Assembly: GCA_902572475.1 (NCBI GenBank)
Contig: CACGGB010000002.1
Span: 1-64,000 of the forward strand
DNA length: 64,000 nucleotides
Source of the DNA: an uncultured Pelagibacteraceae bacterium
GTDB lineage: Bacteria; Pseudomonadota; Alphaproteobacteria; Pelagibacterales; Pelagibacteraceae
Reading direction: 5' to 3'
This document shows positions 15,383 to 23,955 of the stretch, piece after piece. Under the pieces are notes generated by a model that was not told the DNA's origin, did no database searches, and saw only the letters and a program-made list of their open reading frames with translations. How positions within the stretch are numbered: position 1 is the first letter of the stretch; the number at the start of each line of letters is the position of its first letter. The translations under genes and the position numbers were made by a program.

Positions 15383-16219
15383 TTATTCATCTATTATTTC
15401 ATGGAATTGCTCACCTAGTCCATCTACTTTTAAGTGAAGTTTGTCACCTGCCTTTAGAAATTCAGGTTTTTCCATTTCCATTGCTGTTCCCGCAGGTGTC
15501 CCGGTGGTGATAATTGTCCCAGGATATAAAGTCATAAATTGACTTAAATGAGAAATTAAAAAATTGAAATTGAAAATCATTCTTTCTGTATTTCCAGTTT
15601 GTCTTCTGTAGCCATTTACATCTAACGCTAAATTAATATTATTTAAGTTTTTTATTTCATCTTTGGTTACAAGATAAGGCCCTGTTGGTCCTGCTATAGA
15701 TTTACCTTTGATCCATTGACCACCTCTTTCTTTTTGCCAAGACCTTTCAGATATGTCATTAACGATACAATAGCCAAATACATAATCTTGAGCATTTTCC
15801 TCTTTAATATATTTGCCTTCCCTACCAATAATCATACCAACTTCAACTTCGTAATCCATTTTATTTGCAGACTTAGGTTTTGTTATTTGATCATTAGGCC
15901 CCTGAATACATCCAGAGCTTTTATTAAAAACAATAGGTTCGGTTGGTAATTTTGATTTGGTGCCTTCTGCATGTGCTTTATAGTTTAAACCTATCGCTAA
16001 AAAATCTACGGGATTTGAGATGCAAGCGCCAATTCTAATATTTGAGTTGATTTCCTTTTGTTCAGATAATTTTACTCTCTTTAATCTATTTAACGTTTCT
16101 TCATTAATTGTCTGTGGATTTATATCTTTAATATAATCTGATAAATCTCTAATGACATTATTACTATCTAGTGCTGCAACAATTTCTTTTCCTAACTCAC
16201 CAACTCTTAGTAATTTCAT
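15383..16219 (-). CDS. Fumarylacetoacetate hydrolase (FAH) family protein
   Basis: A 278-residue member of the FAH superfamily, which hydrolyses or decarboxylates diketo acids with a divalent metal. AIGLNYKAHAEGTKSKLP near residue 75 and MDYEVEVGMIIGREG near 120 hold the metal-binding acidic residues, and GTITTTGTPAG near 238 (cited from the alpha-ketoacid site region) is also present. Candidates include acylpyruvate hydrolase and 2-hydroxyhepta-diene-dioate isomerase. It leads a run into the 36-residue small protein, SRAP and the dioxygenase. Confidence 0.88.
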   Translation of the reverse strand: MKLLRVGELGKEIVAALDSNNVIRDLSDYIKDINPQTINEETLNRLKRVKLSEQKEINSNIRIGACISNPVDFLAIGLNYKAHAEGTKSKLPTEPIVFNKSSGCIQGPNDQITKPKSANKMDYEVEVGMIIGREGKYIKEENAQDYVFGYCIVNDISERSWQKERGGQWIKGKSIAGPTGPYLVTKDEIKNLNNINLALDVNGYRRQTGNTERMIFNFNFLISHLSQFMTLYPGTIITTGTPAGTAMEMEKPEFLKAGDKLHLKVDGLGEQFHEIIDE

Positions 16220-16243
16220 TAATTAATTTTAATCTTAGAATCG

Positions 16244-16690
16244 CTATTTTACAAATCTTTTGATTCTTTCTTCAGTGGTTGTTTCAGGACCAGAGTATGG
16301 AGTTTCGTAACTATTGGTTCTTGTTAAAACATCAATTCCTTTAGTGAAAATAAAGATAAAAAAAACAATGAAAAAAACTGCAAATATTTTTGCTGGGTTA
16401 TAATTTCCGGATTGAAATACACTGACTGGCTGTTCTTGTTTTTTATGAAAAAATTTAAATGTTAAGTAAACAGCTATTATTAACCCAATATGTGCCATTA
16501 CTACTCCAGCCCAACCAAAAATAAAAGAGGTTACACTAAATACATAGAGGCTAAACACAGTGGACCAAACAAAAGACAAAACAATTAAAATTTGAAGCCT
16601 TACAGACTTTGGCAAGCTTCTTAAATCGTTTTTACTATCATCAAACATGATGTTAGCTGCTTCAGTCATCCAATTTTTAAAACTTTCCAT
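16244..16690 (-). CDS. Small membrane protein of unknown function
   Basis: A 148-residue protein with three probable membrane segments (about residues 30-55, 58-80 and 97-116). The N-terminus is soluble (MESFKNWMTEAANIMFDDSK), and the C-terminus is hydrophilic and ends PETTTEERIKRFVK. I do not recognise a family. It lies 38 bp downstream of the quinone reductase-like gene on the same strand, so the two may be co-expressed. Confidence 0.7.
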   Translation of the reverse strand: MESFKNWMTEAANIMFDDSKNDLRSLPKSVRLQILIVLSFVWSTVFSLYVFSVTSFIFGWAGVVMAHIGLIIAVYLTFKFFHKKQEQPVSVFQSGNYNPAKIFAVFFIVFFIFIFTKGIDVLTRTNSYETPYSGPETTTEERIKRFVK

Positions 16691-16728
16691 AATTGCCTTA
16701 TATACTTTTTAAATTGAAATTTAAATTA

Positions 16729-17307
16729 TTATAAATTTCGCACTAGTTTTCTTACTTTTTGCATATGTAAATTAAATTTTTCTTTTGTCATACCTGGTAA
16801 AACCTCATAAAATCTTATGTAGGTTGTTTCCATGCCACCAAGCTTTAAAACTCCTGCTTTAATTCTTCTAAATGGAATATTTTGAAACCAGGTTTGAATT
16901 GAAAACCAATTTCCACCGTACGACATCGACATTATAGCTTTTCTACCTTTCATCGCACCTGCAACAGGATAACCCCAATTACCAACAATTCTTTTAAATG
17001 AGAAAAACCATTTAGGTGCTAAAGTTAAATCAATCCAATTTTCTAAAATTGCAGTTGCTCTAAGATTATAACAGGGTGAAATCATAAATAATACATCACT
17101 TGCTTCTAATCTTTTTCTATAGTCTAAAATTTGATCGTTAGGTCCAGAACCGTCAAAAAAAGGAATTGGTTTTTCCTCATGTAAATTTATTAAATCAATT
17201 TGATGGCCTAACTTTTTTGCTTCTTCGATAAAGGTATCTCTTACAGAAGCGTTAAATGATTTTTTTATGTCGTGATGACCGTAAACGATAAAAATTTTTT
17301 TAGACAT
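16729..17307 (-). CDS. Flavodoxin-fold NAD(P)H:quinone oxidoreductase-like protein
   Basis: A 192-residue protein of the NQO1/MdaB/KefF flavodoxin-like family. IVYGHHDIKKSFNASVRD at the N-terminus is the flavin-phosphate loop. Phe/Pro-rich SPCYNLRATAILENWID near 90 and MSMSYGGNW near 125 match the family's FMN/FAD-contact regions. It probably reduces quinones by two electrons from NAD(P)H. It starts 2 bp after a 51-codon membrane-protein gene, so the two form one unit. Confidence 0.82.
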   Translation of the reverse strand: MSKKIFIVYGHHDIKKSFNASVRDTFIEEAKKLGHQIDLINLHEEKPIPFFDGSGPNDQILDYRKRLEASDVLFMISPCYNLRATAILENWIDLTLAPKWFFSFKRIVGNWGYPVAGAMKGRKAIMSMSYGGNWFSIQTWFQNIPFRRIKAGVLKLGGMETTYIRFYEVLPGMTKEKFNLHMQKVRKLVRNL

Positions 17308-17309
17308 CT

Positions 17310-17465
17310 TTATTTGTCTATATCATTTTTTTCATTTTTTCGTATTAGAAATCCCGAACCTATCCCCACTGCAATGGCTGATATAACCCAGGAATATTCT
17401 TGTTCGCTGAAAAGAACTAATAGACCAAATCCTATAATGATTACTCCTAAAAGCTTATTATCCAT
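17310..17465 (-). CDS. 51-residue small membrane protein
   Basis: A 51-codon ATG frame with two hydrophobic stretches (residues about 4-20 and 25-42) and a charged tail ending RKNEKNDIDK. A GGA-containing stretch lies in its own early codons, but no strong Shine-Dalgarno precedes it. Its stop is 2 bp before the quinone reductase-like start, which supports a real co-translated gene. It may anchor or assist that enzyme at the membrane; this is inference from position. Confidence 0.6.
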   Translation of the reverse strand: MDNKLLGVIIIGFGLLVLFSEQEYSWVISAIAVGIGSGFLIRKNEKNDIDK

Positions 17466-17492
17466 TGACAAATATAAACCATATATTAAAGT
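17465..17492 (+). promoter_or_regulatory. Candidate promoter for the 63-residue protein gene
   Basis: A perfect -35 hexamer TTGACA (17465-17470), a 16-bp spacer, then TAAAGT (17487-17492, 4/6 match to TATAAT). It sits at the edge of the divergent small membrane protein gene and would give a leader of about 85-90 nt. Confidence 0.4.
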
Positions 17493-17523
17493 TTACTTAC
17501 CCATCTGTCATGGGAAAAAAGAC

Positions 17524-17542
17524 TCGGCATTCGACATGCCGG
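17524..17542 (+). promoter_or_regulatory. GC-rich leader hairpin
   Basis: TCGGCAT-tcgac-ATGCCGG, a 7-bp stem (one T-G pair) in an otherwise AT-rich leader, about 45 nt before the start at 17587. Farther down, GCAA near 17557 could pair with TTGC near 17583 around the Shine-Dalgarno. Confidence 0.4.
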
Positions 17543-17586
17543 ACCTATAAAGGGTTGCAAAGTCGGTAGAAATGAAAGGAGTTGCT

Positions 17587-17778
17587 ATGAATAGATTTAG
17601 CAAACTGTATGGAAATTCTGCCGTTAAAAAAGCTGAGCAGAAACTCTCAATGCAGTTAAGTAAAAACCAAAAAGCCCCTGAGGCAAACGCCAATGGAACA
17701 GCCGGTTATTTAGTTAAGAACGGAAAAAATTCCGGAAAAATTTTGAAGCATTTAAAAACTGATAAAAATCAGCTTTAA
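17587..17778 (+). CDS. 63-residue small protein of unknown function
   Basis: A small soluble protein beginning MNRFSKLYGNSAVKKAEQKL and ending in a basic tail. The frame is open from 17572, but AAAGGAG lies 5 nt before the ATG at 17587, which is clearly the start. The product is rich in Lys, Asn, Gln and Ala with no hydrophobic segment. It has its own candidate promoter, a structured leader and a downstream terminator, so it is probably a well-expressed single gene. No family recognised. The antisense frame over it is a shadow. Confidence 0.65.
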   Translation: MNRFSKLYGNSAVKKAEQKLSMQLSKNQKAPEANANGTAGYLVKNGKNSGKILKHLKTDKNQL

Positions 17779-17789
17779 ACTTTTATAGG

Positions 17790-17811
17790 GTGGGGACTTT
17801 AAAATCCCCAC
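17790..17811 (+). terminator. Hairpin terminator after the 63-residue gene
   Basis: GTGGGGA-ctttaaaa-TCCCCAC, a perfect 7-bp stem 11 nt after the stop codon, followed by TTAAGTCTTT. The U-run is weak. Confidence 0.65.
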
Positions 17812-17833
17812 TTAAGTCTTTAATATCCTCTCA

Positions 17834-18925
17834 ATGGAAAAACAAAATTTTTATGATCTTAATTTTGATCAATTAAAAGCTTTTTTAATTGAAAAAGGAG
17901 AAGTTGAGCCAAAAAAAGCAAAGATGAGGTCTCAACAACTCTTTAATGCAGTTTATAAAAAAAATATTAAAAGTTTTGATGAGCTAACAACATTTGGAGT
18001 TGAACTTAGAGGCAAGATCAAAGATTTGATTAGTTTAGAAAAACCAAAAATTATAGACGTTCAAAAATCTAAGGACGGGACTATAAAATTTCTTTTAGAG
18101 CTTAAAGATAAACGTAATGTTGAGACAGTCCTTATTCCAGATAAATCTCAAAGTAGATATACAATTTGTTTATCTGTATCAGTGGGTTGTTATCTCTCCT
18201 GCGAATTTTGCGCAACAGCTCAAATTTCAAAAAAATTAGTAAGGAATTTATCACCAGGAGAAATAATTTCTCAAATAATTTTAAGTAAAGATTATATTAA
18301 TGATTGGTCAACACAGAAAAAAATAACCAATCAAGTTTTGATGGGCGAAGGTTCACCTTTTTTAAATTTAGATAATGTTAAAGTAGCAATCGATAACTCA
18401 AAAAATAAAGATGGCTTAGAATATGGAAGAACCAGGATCACAGTCAGCACTGTAGGAGTTGGAATTAAAAAAGATAATTTAAATGCAATAGAGTGGGCTG
18501 CAAATGAATTAGACGTTTATCTTGCATGGAGCCTACATAGCTCAATACCAAAACACAGATCAGAATTAATGCCAATAAATGATAAGTATTCTATTAACTC
18601 GTTATTACCACAATTAAAAAAATATTATGAAAAAACAAAATTACCTATTTTTATTGAGTGGATATGTTTAGATGAGAATTTAACAGACGAACACGCTAAA
18701 GAACTAATAAAGATTATGAAAAAAGTTCCTTCAAAATTGAATTTAATTGAATTTAATCCACTTTCAAACAAAGATTTCAAACCAGCAACTCAAGAAAATA
18801 TAGATAAGTTTTCTAAAAAAATTCAAGAAGCAGGTTTTCTTTCTCTATTCAGAAGAAGTAGAGGTAGAGACATAAATGCATCTTGTGGATCGCTAGCGAA
18901 TAGTAAAGCTATACTTAATGGATAA
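17834..18925 (+). CDS. rlmN: 23S rRNA (adenine2503-C2)/tRNA methyltransferase
   Basis: A 363-residue radical-SAM enzyme that methylates C2 of A2503 in 23S rRNA and A37 in some tRNAs. The CYLSCEFC motif near residue 116 binds the 4Fe-4S cluster. The C-terminal DINASCGSLA carries the mechanistic Cys. The family MGMGEP segment reads LMGEGSPFLN, a mild change. Length is normal. It overlaps the ADP-ribosylglycohydrolase-like gene by 8 bp. Confidence 0.93.
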   Translation: MEKQNFYDLNFDQLKAFLIEKGEVEPKKAKMRSQQLFNAVYKKNIKSFDELTTFGVELRGKIKDLISLEKPKIIDVQKSKDGTIKFLLELKDKRNVETVLIPDKSQSRYTICLSVSVGCYLSCEFCATAQISKKLVRNLSPGEIISQIILSKDYINDWSTQKKITNQVLMGEGSPFLNLDNVKVAIDNSKNKDGLEYGRTRITVSTVGVGIKKDNLNAIEWAANELDVYLAWSLHSSIPKHRSELMPINDKYSINSLLPQLKKYYEKTKLPIFIEWICLDENLTDEHAKELIKIMKKVPSKLNLIEFNPLSNKDFKPATQENIDKFSKKIQEAGFLSLFRRSRGRDINASCGSLANSKAILNG

Positions 18926-19868
18926 TTTACATATTTTTTTAGGCGCAACAGTTGCCGATGCTGCTACTAGACCTCTACATTGGGTTTATGATCCAAAAAA
19001 ATTGAAGAAATATATTAAGGGAAAAAAAGAAATAGCTTTTTTGAAAAAAAACAGAAGTCCTTTTTACAATATTAAAACTGGAAATGTCTCAGGATATAAT
19101 GATGTTGGACAGGTTATGTTTAAGACTTTGCTTTCTTCAAAGAAAAAATCAGATGTTCTTAAAAATTTCAAAAAAAATGTAATTAAAAACTTTGGTCTAG
19201 GCTCAAGTTATTGGAAAAATTTAAAACTAAGGAAAAAATATAAAAAAGTGAAATGGAAAAAGCCTATGAATGGACCATGGATACACCAAAATATCTTAGA
19301 GACTATCCAAAATATTAAATCTAAAAAAAATATTACTGGTGGCACGAAAGTAAACGAGTCCGATGGTTATTGCGCTGCTCTCCCTTATTTTCTTTTCAAT
19401 GATGAAGAAAAAGAACTTAAAAAAGTTATTAAATCTGTAGCTAATTCAAGAATAAATGAAAAATACGCCTTATCTAAATTAAAGATTATAGATTTAGCTA
19501 ATAAAAAAGACAGAAATCCTGTTCAATCTTTTGTTAAAAAATACAAAAAAAATAAATATTTTAAAGACGTAATAAGCAATATTAAAAAAGTTTTGAGATT
19601 AAAAAACCAAAATCATACAAAAACAGTAAGAAATTTTGGAAAAGCCTGTAGTTATCCTGGAACATTTATGGGATCAATTCACGCGATTGTAACTTCCAGT
19701 AGTTATAAATCAGCTATTATCAAAACGATTAAAGCTGGTGGTTGTAATTGTTCTAGAGCAAATTTTGTTGGAGCATATTTTGCAGCATTAAAACCAAAAA
19801 GTATTCCAAGCCACTGGATTAAAAGAACTTTGCCAGCAAAAAATATTTTAAAATATATTAATTCTTAA
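18918..19868 (+). CDS. ADP-ribosylglycohydrolase-like protein
   Basis: A 316-residue protein resembling the ADP-ribosylglycohydrolase/crystallin J1 family. The N-terminus GATVADAATRPLHWVYDPKKL matches the family opening (GxxxGDAxGxPxE) in a modified form. Later segments (ESDGYCAALPYFL near 140, SYPGTFMGSIHAIVTS near 250, AGGCNCSRANFVGAYFAA near 285) match the metal-binding GGDxDTxA region, but with Cys and Asn in place of acidic residues. Metal-dependent hydrolase activity is therefore uncertain. It is translationally coupled to rlmN. Confidence 0.75.
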   Translation: MDNLHIFLGATVADAATRPLHWVYDPKKLKKYIKGKKEIAFLKKNRSPFYNIKTGNVSGYNDVGQVMFKTLLSSKKKSDVLKNFKKNVIKNFGLGSSYWKNLKLRKKYKKVKWKKPMNGPWIHQNILETIQNIKSKKNITGGTKVNESDGYCAALPYFLFNDEEKELKKVIKSVANSRINEKYALSKLKIIDLANKKDRNPVQSFVKKYKKNKYFKDVISNIKKVLRLKNQNHTKTVRNFGKACSYPGTFMGSIHAIVTSSSYKSAIIKTIKAGGCNCSRANFVGAYFAALKPKSIPSHWIKRTLPAKNILKYINS

Positions 19869-19884
19869 TGTGGTATATTAATTA

Positions 19885-20913
19885 ATGGATTCGCTAATCA
19901 TAGTTTTAGTAGTATTATTAGTTATTCTCAATCTCGGAGTTATTTTCTTTTTAGTAAGAAATAAGCCTGAAAAACAAATTAATCCAGAACAGGCTTTTAA
20001 AGATGAATTCAACTCATTTAAAGAAACCTTCGGCCAATCCTTTGGTTCTATGAGTAAAGAAATTGCTAAAGATATGACAGGAGCTTTAACTAAAGTCGAT
20101 GAAAAAGTTTCAGTTTTTAATCAGCAAGTAAGTGAGCTAAATAAAAGCCAAGATAATTTTAGTAGAATTTTAAGCGGTGTTAAAACATATGGAACGCTCG
20201 CAGAATTTGGATTAGGCGCTCTTCTTAAAGATTTATTACCAGCATCTCAATTTATTGCAAATGCAAAAATGAAAGATGATACGTCCGAGACAGTTGAATT
20301 TGCTATTAAGCTTCAAGATGTATTATTACCAATAGACAGTCATTGGCCAGTTGAGAAATATAAAGCAATTGATGATGCGTACAATGCTAATAATAAAGAG
20401 GCACAAGCTGAGGCAAGAAAAGACTTGGCTACTGCATTTAGATTAAAAGCCAAAACAGTAAATTCAAAATATATAGCTCCGCCTAAAAGCACAGATTTTG
20501 CAATAGTTTATGTTCCAACTGAAGGATTGTTCTCAGAACTCTCAAGTTATAGAGACCCAAAGACAAAAGAATTATTATTACAAGAACTTAGAACAAAATA
20601 TAAAGTAACAGTTTCTGGTCCTAATACTTTATCTGCTTTGTTGCAATCTTATCATTTAGGATTTCAAACATTAAAAGTTCAACAACATGCAACACAAATC
20701 TATAGTGATTTAAGAAGCATAAGCTCTAGGTTTGAAAAGCATTTTGATGGAATTAAAGATCTAAGAAAGAAATTAGAGCAAGCCATGGCTACAACTGATG
20801 GTTTTGGTAGAGATGCTAGATCTATAATGAATACACTTGGAAATATAAAAGATCCAGAGCAAATAGCAGACTCCTTGAAAGAAAACCCAGAAAAGATAAA
20901 AGTTCTTAAGTAA
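19885..20913 (+). CDS. rmuC: DNA recombination protein RmuC
   Basis: A 342-residue RmuC-family protein. A single N-terminal membrane segment (residues 2-24) is followed by a region predicted to be coiled coil (about 35-85) and the conserved nuclease-like domain, with EFAIKLQD near 137, DSHWPVEKY near 151 and FAIVYVPTEGLFSEL near 204. RmuC limits inversion at short inverted repeats and defends against foreign DNA; its biochemistry is still debated. It sits just ahead of exonuclease I, a sensible DNA-repair neighbour. Confidence 0.9.
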   Translation: MDSLIIVLVVLLVILNLGVIFFLVRNKPEKQINPEQAFKDEFNSFKETFGQSFGSMSKEIAKDMTGALTKVDEKVSVFNQQVSELNKSQDNFSRILSGVKTYGTLAEFGLGALLKDLLPASQFIANAKMKDDTSETVEFAIKLQDVLLPIDSHWPVEKYKAIDDAYNANNKEAQAEARKDLATAFRLKAKTVNSKYIAPPKSTDFAIVYVPTEGLFSELSSYRDPKTKELLLQELRTKYKVTVSGPNTLSALLQSYHLGFQTLKVQQHATQIYSDLRSISSRFEKHFDGIKDLRKKLEQAMATTDGFGRDARSIMNTLGNIKDPEQIADSLKENPEKIKVLK

Positions 20914-20922
20914 TCTTAAAAT

Positions 20923-22344
20923 ATGTCTAACTTTGTCTTTTACGATTTTGAGACCAGTTCATCTAATAAGTATTGGGGTCAAATAATCCAAATTGGTGCA
21001 GTGTTAACTAATGACAACTTAGATGAGTTAGATCGTTTTGATGCAAGGTGCAGATTAAGTCCTGGGATAATTCCAGAAGCCATGGCTTTAATCGTGAATA
21101 AGACTTCACCTTCAATGTTGAAAAAGTCTAACCTATCTCATTATGAAATGATTAGACAATTTGTTGAAACTCTTAAAAGATGGGGCAAAGCTACTTATAT
21201 TGGGTTTAACAGTATTGAGTTTGATGAGGAGTTTTTAAGGTGCACTTTATTTCAAACATTAGAATATCCATACATCACTAGCACCAATGGAAATACTAGA
21301 GGAGATATCTTAAGCTTAGCGAGAGCTGCAAACCTATATTATCCAAACACACTTAAAAATTCTGTGAACGAAAAAGGAAACGACGTTTACAAATTAGATC
21401 AAATGGCACCTTTAAATGGAATTGAACATGGAGATGCACATAGTGCAATAGGCGATGTGATAGCAACTATTGGAATAGCAAAATTAATTTCTAAAAAAGC
21501 CCCGAATGTTTGGAAAGCAAGCATGTTAACTATGGATAAAAATCAGTCTTTAGAGCTTATAAAAAAAGAATTACTTTTTTGTACAAATGAATATTTTTAT
21601 GGAAGAAGCAGACCATATGTTCAAACGTTTATTTGTCAGCATCCTCAATATCAGTGGCCATTATGTTTTGATTTAAGACATGATCCTTCACCATATTTAG
21701 ACTTACCAGTTAAAGAATTAAGTTCAGCAATGAAAAAACAACCAAAATTTATTAGAACTGTTAGACACAATAAACACCCAATAATTATGAACCCATCTTA
21801 TGGTAATCAATTTGAAGAGTACAAACTTATTGGTACAAAAAAATTAGAGGAAAGAGCTAAAATGATAAAAAATAATAAAGAATTTGCAGAAAAGGTTTCA
21901 TCAGTTAAACGATCCGAAATTGATGAAAAAGAACAAACAAAGTCACAAGAGGATTTATATAATGAGGAAAGTATCTATGCTAAATTTACCTCAACAGAAG
22001 ATAATAAAATAATGCCAGAGTTTCACAGTGTTGATTGGGATAAAAAATTAAAAGTTATCTCTAAATTTAAAGATGAGAGGCTACAGTACTTTGGAAAAAA
22101 ACTACTTTATATGGAAAAACCTGAGATTTTATCCAAATCTGACTTTAACTTAATTCATAAAGACATTTCAAAAAAACTTCTAAGCACAAATAATGAAAAC
22201 TGGAATACAATTCCAAGAACTTATTCAGAGATTGATACTTTAAGAGCAAAATTTGAAAAAGAAAATCAACCAGAGAAACTAAAAATATTAAATGATATTA
22301 ACGCATACGTTGAAGATTTAGAAAAATATTATTCATCTGCATAG
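20923..22344 (+). CDS. sbcB: Exodeoxyribonuclease I
   Basis: A 473-residue 3'-5' single-strand DNA exonuclease of the DEDDh class used in mismatch repair and recombination. FYDFETSS at the N-terminus holds the first Asp-Glu pair. YIGFNSIEFDEEFLR near 92 and HSAIGDVIATIGIAK near 172 give the remaining acidic residues and His. The C-terminal half is the SH3-like/helical part that completes the C-shaped clamp. Length matches the E. coli enzyme (475). Co-directional with rmuC, 9 bp apart. Confidence 0.93.
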   Translation: MSNFVFYDFETSSSNKYWGQIIQIGAVLTNDNLDELDRFDARCRLSPGIIPEAMALIVNKTSPSMLKKSNLSHYEMIRQFVETLKRWGKATYIGFNSIEFDEEFLRCTLFQTLEYPYITSTNGNTRGDILSLARAANLYYPNTLKNSVNEKGNDVYKLDQMAPLNGIEHGDAHSAIGDVIATIGIAKLISKKAPNVWKASMLTMDKNQSLELIKKELLFCTNEYFYGRSRPYVQTFICQHPQYQWPLCFDLRHDPSPYLDLPVKELSSAMKKQPKFIRTVRHNKHPIIMNPSYGNQFEEYKLIGTKKLEERAKMIKNNKEFAEKVSSVKRSEIDEKEQTKSQEDLYNEESIYAKFTSTEDNKIMPEFHSVDWDKKLKVISKFKDERLQYFGKKLLYMEKPEILSKSDFNLIHKDISKKLLSTNNENWNTIPRTYSEIDTLRAKFEKENQPEKLKILNDINAYVEDLEKYYSSA

Positions 22345-22372
22345 TTGACAAAAAACAAAAAACACTTATTTA
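22345..22372 (+). promoter_or_regulatory. Candidate thioredoxin promoter
   Basis: A perfect TTGACA (22345-22350) starts just after the sbcB stop, with TATTTA (22367-22372) 16 bp on. The -10 match is weak (3/6). The start codon follows at 22379, so the leader would be very short. Confidence 0.3.
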
Positions 22373-22378
22373 AGAGTT

Positions 22379-22696
22379 ATGGCATTTAAAAATTCTACTG
22401 ACGAAAAATTTAGCGATCAAATAGGCGGAAGTAAGCTTTCATTAATTCAATTTTCTGCATCATGGTGTAAACCATGCCAGCAGCTTAAACCAATAGTAGA
22501 AAAAATTTCAAATGACATGGCTGATAAAATTGATTGTTATTATCATGACATTGAAAGTCAGCCTAATGAACCAACCAAGTATTCAGTGAGAGGTGTACCA
22601 ACAGTTCTTTTATTCAAAGAGGGAAAACTTTTAGGAACAAAAGTTGGTGCTCTAAGTGAAAAAGACATGCTTGAATTTATAAAACCGCATATTTAA
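22379..22696 (+). CDS. Thioredoxin
   Basis: A 105-residue thioredoxin-fold protein. The active site reads SASWCKPCQQL (Cys30-Lys-Pro-Cys33), differing from WCGPC at the first inner position, with the conserved cis-Pro in VRGVPTVLLFKEG near residue 72. It reduces disulfides in the cytoplasm; the Lys variant may shift the redox potential. No signal peptide. The 3' end overlaps the convergent folC by 4 bp. Confidence 0.92.
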   Translation: MAFKNSTDEKFSDQIGGSKLSLIQFSASWCKPCQQLKPIVEKISNDMADKIDCYYHDIESQPNEPTKYSVRGVPTVLLFKEGKLLGTKVGALSEKDMLEFIKPHI

Positions 22697-23955
22697 TTTT
22701 TATTTAAAATATTTCCGCAGTTATAAAGACTTCCAAAACAAACTATTAATTTTTTCTCACTACTACTTATTTTCTTCAATGCTTCTGAGAAACTATTGCT
22801 TTTTTCTGATTTAAATTTATTTTTAGTTGCTATTTTATAAAGTTTATGGGCTGAAACTGAATTGAATTCATTCTCTATTGGCATAGTAACAACTTTTTTA
22901 AATATTCCTTTAAGCTGTTTAATGAATAAATCTGGTTCTTTATTTTTTGTCATAGCCCATATTCCATATTTAGGTATTTTTATATTTTTTAAGTATGACG
23001 CTAAGTTTTTTGCATCAGTAGTGGCATGTGCTCCGTCGATCAAAATAGTCTCATTTCTACAAAGTTTATTTTTGATTTTACCTTTATTTAGATACTGAAA
23101 GCGACCTACAAAAGATAGCTTAGGTAAAGTTGTTTGAATAATTTTCTTTTTAATATTAAGATCAAGAGCAATTTTTATAGCTAAACATACGTTCTCGAGC
23201 ATTCCTTTAGAGTAAACGTTTTTAGTATTAAGTTTAATTTTCGTTTTCTTATCTTGATAATAATATTGATGTTTTTTTTTAATAAGTTTCCAAGAATTAG
23301 GATATATTATTTTACTTCTATTTTTTTTTAGAATTTTTTTAATCCTTTTTAAAACATGTAGAGATTGTTTGCCTATATATATATTAGTAAAATTACTGAG
23401 ATGGCCCACGTCTTCTTTGATGACTTCATCAAGTGTCTTTTTTTTTAAAAAATTTAAGTGTTGCTTATTTATGTTAGTACAAATTTGAATTATCGGGAAG
23501 TCATTGATATTATTTGAGTCCAGCCTCCATAGAGCACCAGTTTCTTGAATATTATAATCTGCATTTATTTTTGAAGCATTAATAATATAAACTAAAGTAA
23601 GACACTCAAAAACTGTTAAGGGAATATTTAATTTTTCTATCTTTTTAATTGTTTTTTTTATTTCGTTGTGAGTTAGGTATTTTTTACTCATGTAAAATCT
23701 TTCTTTTATATCTTGTATTGAAGGTGAAATATGAGCTGTAACTTTTTGATTGTTTGCCTCAATAAATGATTTTAAAGAGAATAATGTAGTGAATTTACCA
23801 GACTCACCAATCACAGAAATTACATTTTTGAGTTTTTTTTCTGGATGCCCTAATAAACTTAGAGCTAATTTAATCCTTTTAAGTCCAAAATTAACAGATT
23901 TATTAAATAGTTTGTGGTTAGCTAGCTGATTGTAAAGATTGATCGACTGTGACAT
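22693..23955 (-). CDS. folC: FolC-like folylpolyglutamate/dihydrofolate synthase (divergent)
   Basis: A 420-residue Mur-ligase-family protein in the place of folC, which adds Glu to dihydropteroate and folates. The N-terminus (LGLKRIKLALSLLGHPEKKL, partly quoted) and DGAHATTDAKNL near residue 310 fit FolC. However, the P-loop normally GTNGKGS reads GESGKFT (residues 50-56). The usual EVGLGGRLDATN reads ETGALWRLDSNN (138-149), and DGAHN has become DGAHA. The overlap with accD is 38 bp, and the accD-folC order is the usual alphaproteobacterial one. Activity should be regarded as unproven. Confidence 0.75.
   Translation of the reverse strand: MSQSINLYNQLANHKLFNKSVNFGLKRIKLALSLLGHPEKKLKNVISVIGESGKFTTLFSLKSFIEANNQKVTAHISPSIQDIKERFYMSKKYLTHNEIKKTIKKIEKLNIPLTVFECLTLVYIINASKINADYNIQETGALWRLDSNNINDFPIIQICTNINKQHLNFLKKKTLDEVIKEDVGHLSNFTNIYIGKQSLHVLKRIKKILKKNRSKIIYPNSWKLIKKKHQYYYQDKKTKIKLNTKNVYSKGMLENVCLAIKIALDLNIKKKIIQTTLPKLSFVGRFQYLNKGKIKNKLCRNETILIDGAHATTDAKNLASYLKNIKIPKYGIWAMTKNKEPDLFIKQLKGIFKKVVTMPIENEFNSVSAHKLYKIATKNKFKSEKSNSFSEALKKISSSEKKLIVCFGSLYNCGNILNKN

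Noticed and set aside
17508..17693. Minus-strand 61-codon frame over the 63-residue gene
   Set aside because: The plus strand has a promoter, a strong Shine-Dalgarno and a terminator; the minus frame has none.
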